The position numbers were made by a program, and so were the translations under genes. Shown here in pieces: positions 20,765 through 21,321 of a stretch of DNA of 21,321 bases. How positions within the stretch are numbered: position 1 is the stretch's first letter; each line of letters starts with the position of its first letter. Location of the stretch: positions 1 to 21,321 of the forward strand of contig JBDKGV010000028.1 of assembly GCA_039798005.1 (NCBI GenBank), written 5' to 3'. Under the pieces are notes generated by a model that worked only from the letters and a program-made list of their open reading frames with translations, was not told where the DNA came from and made no database searches. This DNA is from JBDKGV01 sp039798005. GTDB taxonomy: Bacteria > Fibrobacterota > Fibrobacteria > UBA5070.

Positions 20765-21321
20765 GTGCGTAATCCTCTGCTGCTTGGCTTGATCGCATCC
20801 GTCTTGGTGCTGCAAGCCTGTGACGATTCCAAAGCCTCTTCGCCAACCCAGGCAGGCACAGTCTCCAGTGTGGACCCCGCTTTGATCGGGCGATGGATTT
20901 CGGCTACCCCCTCCGAGCCTTTGACCAACCGGGATACGGCCAACATCGCGTCTGATCGAATTCAGACCCCGTATTTTTCCGCGAAGGGCAGCGGCTTCAC
21001 GGCTCGTGACGGGCGGATCGGGTTCCAAGGCAACTATTCCGAGGATTACGAGGTCTCGGGCGATACGCTGTGGCTTGAGTTCGTGCTTTCCTCGGAGTCC
21101 GACGGCAAGGTGAACAGGATGACTTCGCTGCGGTTCCTGAGGCGGACATCCGATCCGGTGGCACCCGTCATCGCGTTTGTGAGCGAGGCGAATGAGGTCC
21201 GATTGGGGGCGCAGTTCGATGCCGATCTGCACGCCAATCCAGTCGAGTACCCGCTGTATGCCAACCCTGCGATGACCGCCTATGTCCAAGGTGTCCTGGA
21301 CAAGATCAAGGCCGCGATTCC
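20765..21321 (+). CDS. Lipoprotein with lipocalin-like domain fused to M48 protease, 3' end outside window
   Basis: The frame opens at GTG 20765, with GAAGGAG 5 bases upstream, and has no stop up to the window end (185 residues seen). Residues 1-18 are a lipoprotein signal with lipobox 'LQAC' (Cys19). Residues about 38-128 look like a lipocalin-type barrel ('LIGRWISATP', 'GNYSEDYEVSGDTLWLEFVL', 'SLRFLRR'). From residue 139 the sequence is homologous to the preceding M48 protease: 'SEANEVRLGAQFDADLHANP' against 'SEADEVRLGAQFDADLRANP', then 'EYPLYANPAMTAYVQGV'. The HExxH motif would lie beyond the window, so catalytic competence is unknown. It is a tandem paralogue with an inserted domain between the lipid anchor and the protease; the barrel may bind a ligand or substrate (inference). 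Confidence 0.82.
   Translation, partial: MRNPLLLGLIASVLVLQACDDSKASSPTQAGTVSSVDPALIGRWISATPSEPLTNRDTANIASDRIQTPYFSAKGSGFTARDGRIGFQGNYSEDYEVSGDTLWLEFVLSSESDGKVNRMTSLRFLRRTSDPVAPVIAFVSEANEVRLGAQFDADLHANPVEYPLYANPAMTAYVQGVLDKIKAAI

Noticed and set aside
1..21321. CRISPR array, tRNA, rRNA, integrase or transposase genes
   Set aside because: I looked for regularly spaced repeats, cloverleaf-like sequences and transposase or integrase motifs on both strands by eye and found none. The evidence for mobile elements is limited to the palindromes and repeats listed.

Overview
This window reads as a chromosomal stretch of a GC-rich, motile, Gram-negative bacterium that degrades plant polysaccharides. The evidence is rod-type flagellar genes, outer-membrane-style lipoproteins, secreted GH10 and CE4 enzymes with sorting-domain-like C-termini, and a very large oxygen-sensitive-type dehydratase activase. 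Fibrobacterota is my best guess for the phylum, but no marker gene here proves it.

Layout. 1-815 (minus): a secreted BNR-repeat (sialidase-fold) protein cut by the window edge. 892-4163: two small regulator-controlled redox modules. The first is hxlR, divergent from a SnoaL-like gene followed by a FrnE/DsbA-like gene, with a perfect inverted repeat over the candidate promoter. The second is a TetR regulator followed by an F420-type NADP oxidoreductase, with three copies of one operator-like sequence. 4294-8436: a xylan locus, in which a regulator with two winged helices and a sugar-binding-like domain is divergent from a GH10 xylanase and a CE4 deacetylase that look co-transcribed. 8437-9221: a 785-base intergenic region without a credible gene, holding two homologous units that each end in a terminator-like hairpin. 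9222-15757 (minus): bioD-bioA fusion, then a 1467-residue activase of the 2-hydroxyacyl-CoA dehydratase/double-cubane family. 15758-16075: an intergenic region with three long palindromes. 16076-19373 (minus): flgF-flgG-flgA and a DRE-TIM aldolase-like gene. 19548-21321 (plus): a cysteine-rich CWC protein and two tandem M48 lipoprotein proteases, the second cut by the window end and carrying an extra lipocalin-like domain.

How the parts fit. The xylanase and deacetylase probably act on acetylated xylan outside the cell under the divergent regulator. The redox modules look like stress or xenobiotic-response cassettes. The flagellar trio builds the rod and helps form the P-ring, but flgH and flgI do not follow flgA here. 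The bioDA-activase pair may share a transcript.

The least explained items are the duplicated unit at 8482-9146, whose conserved hairpin pairs fully only when read on the minus strand; the lipocalin-like plus M48 fusion; and the palindrome cluster at 15804-16035.
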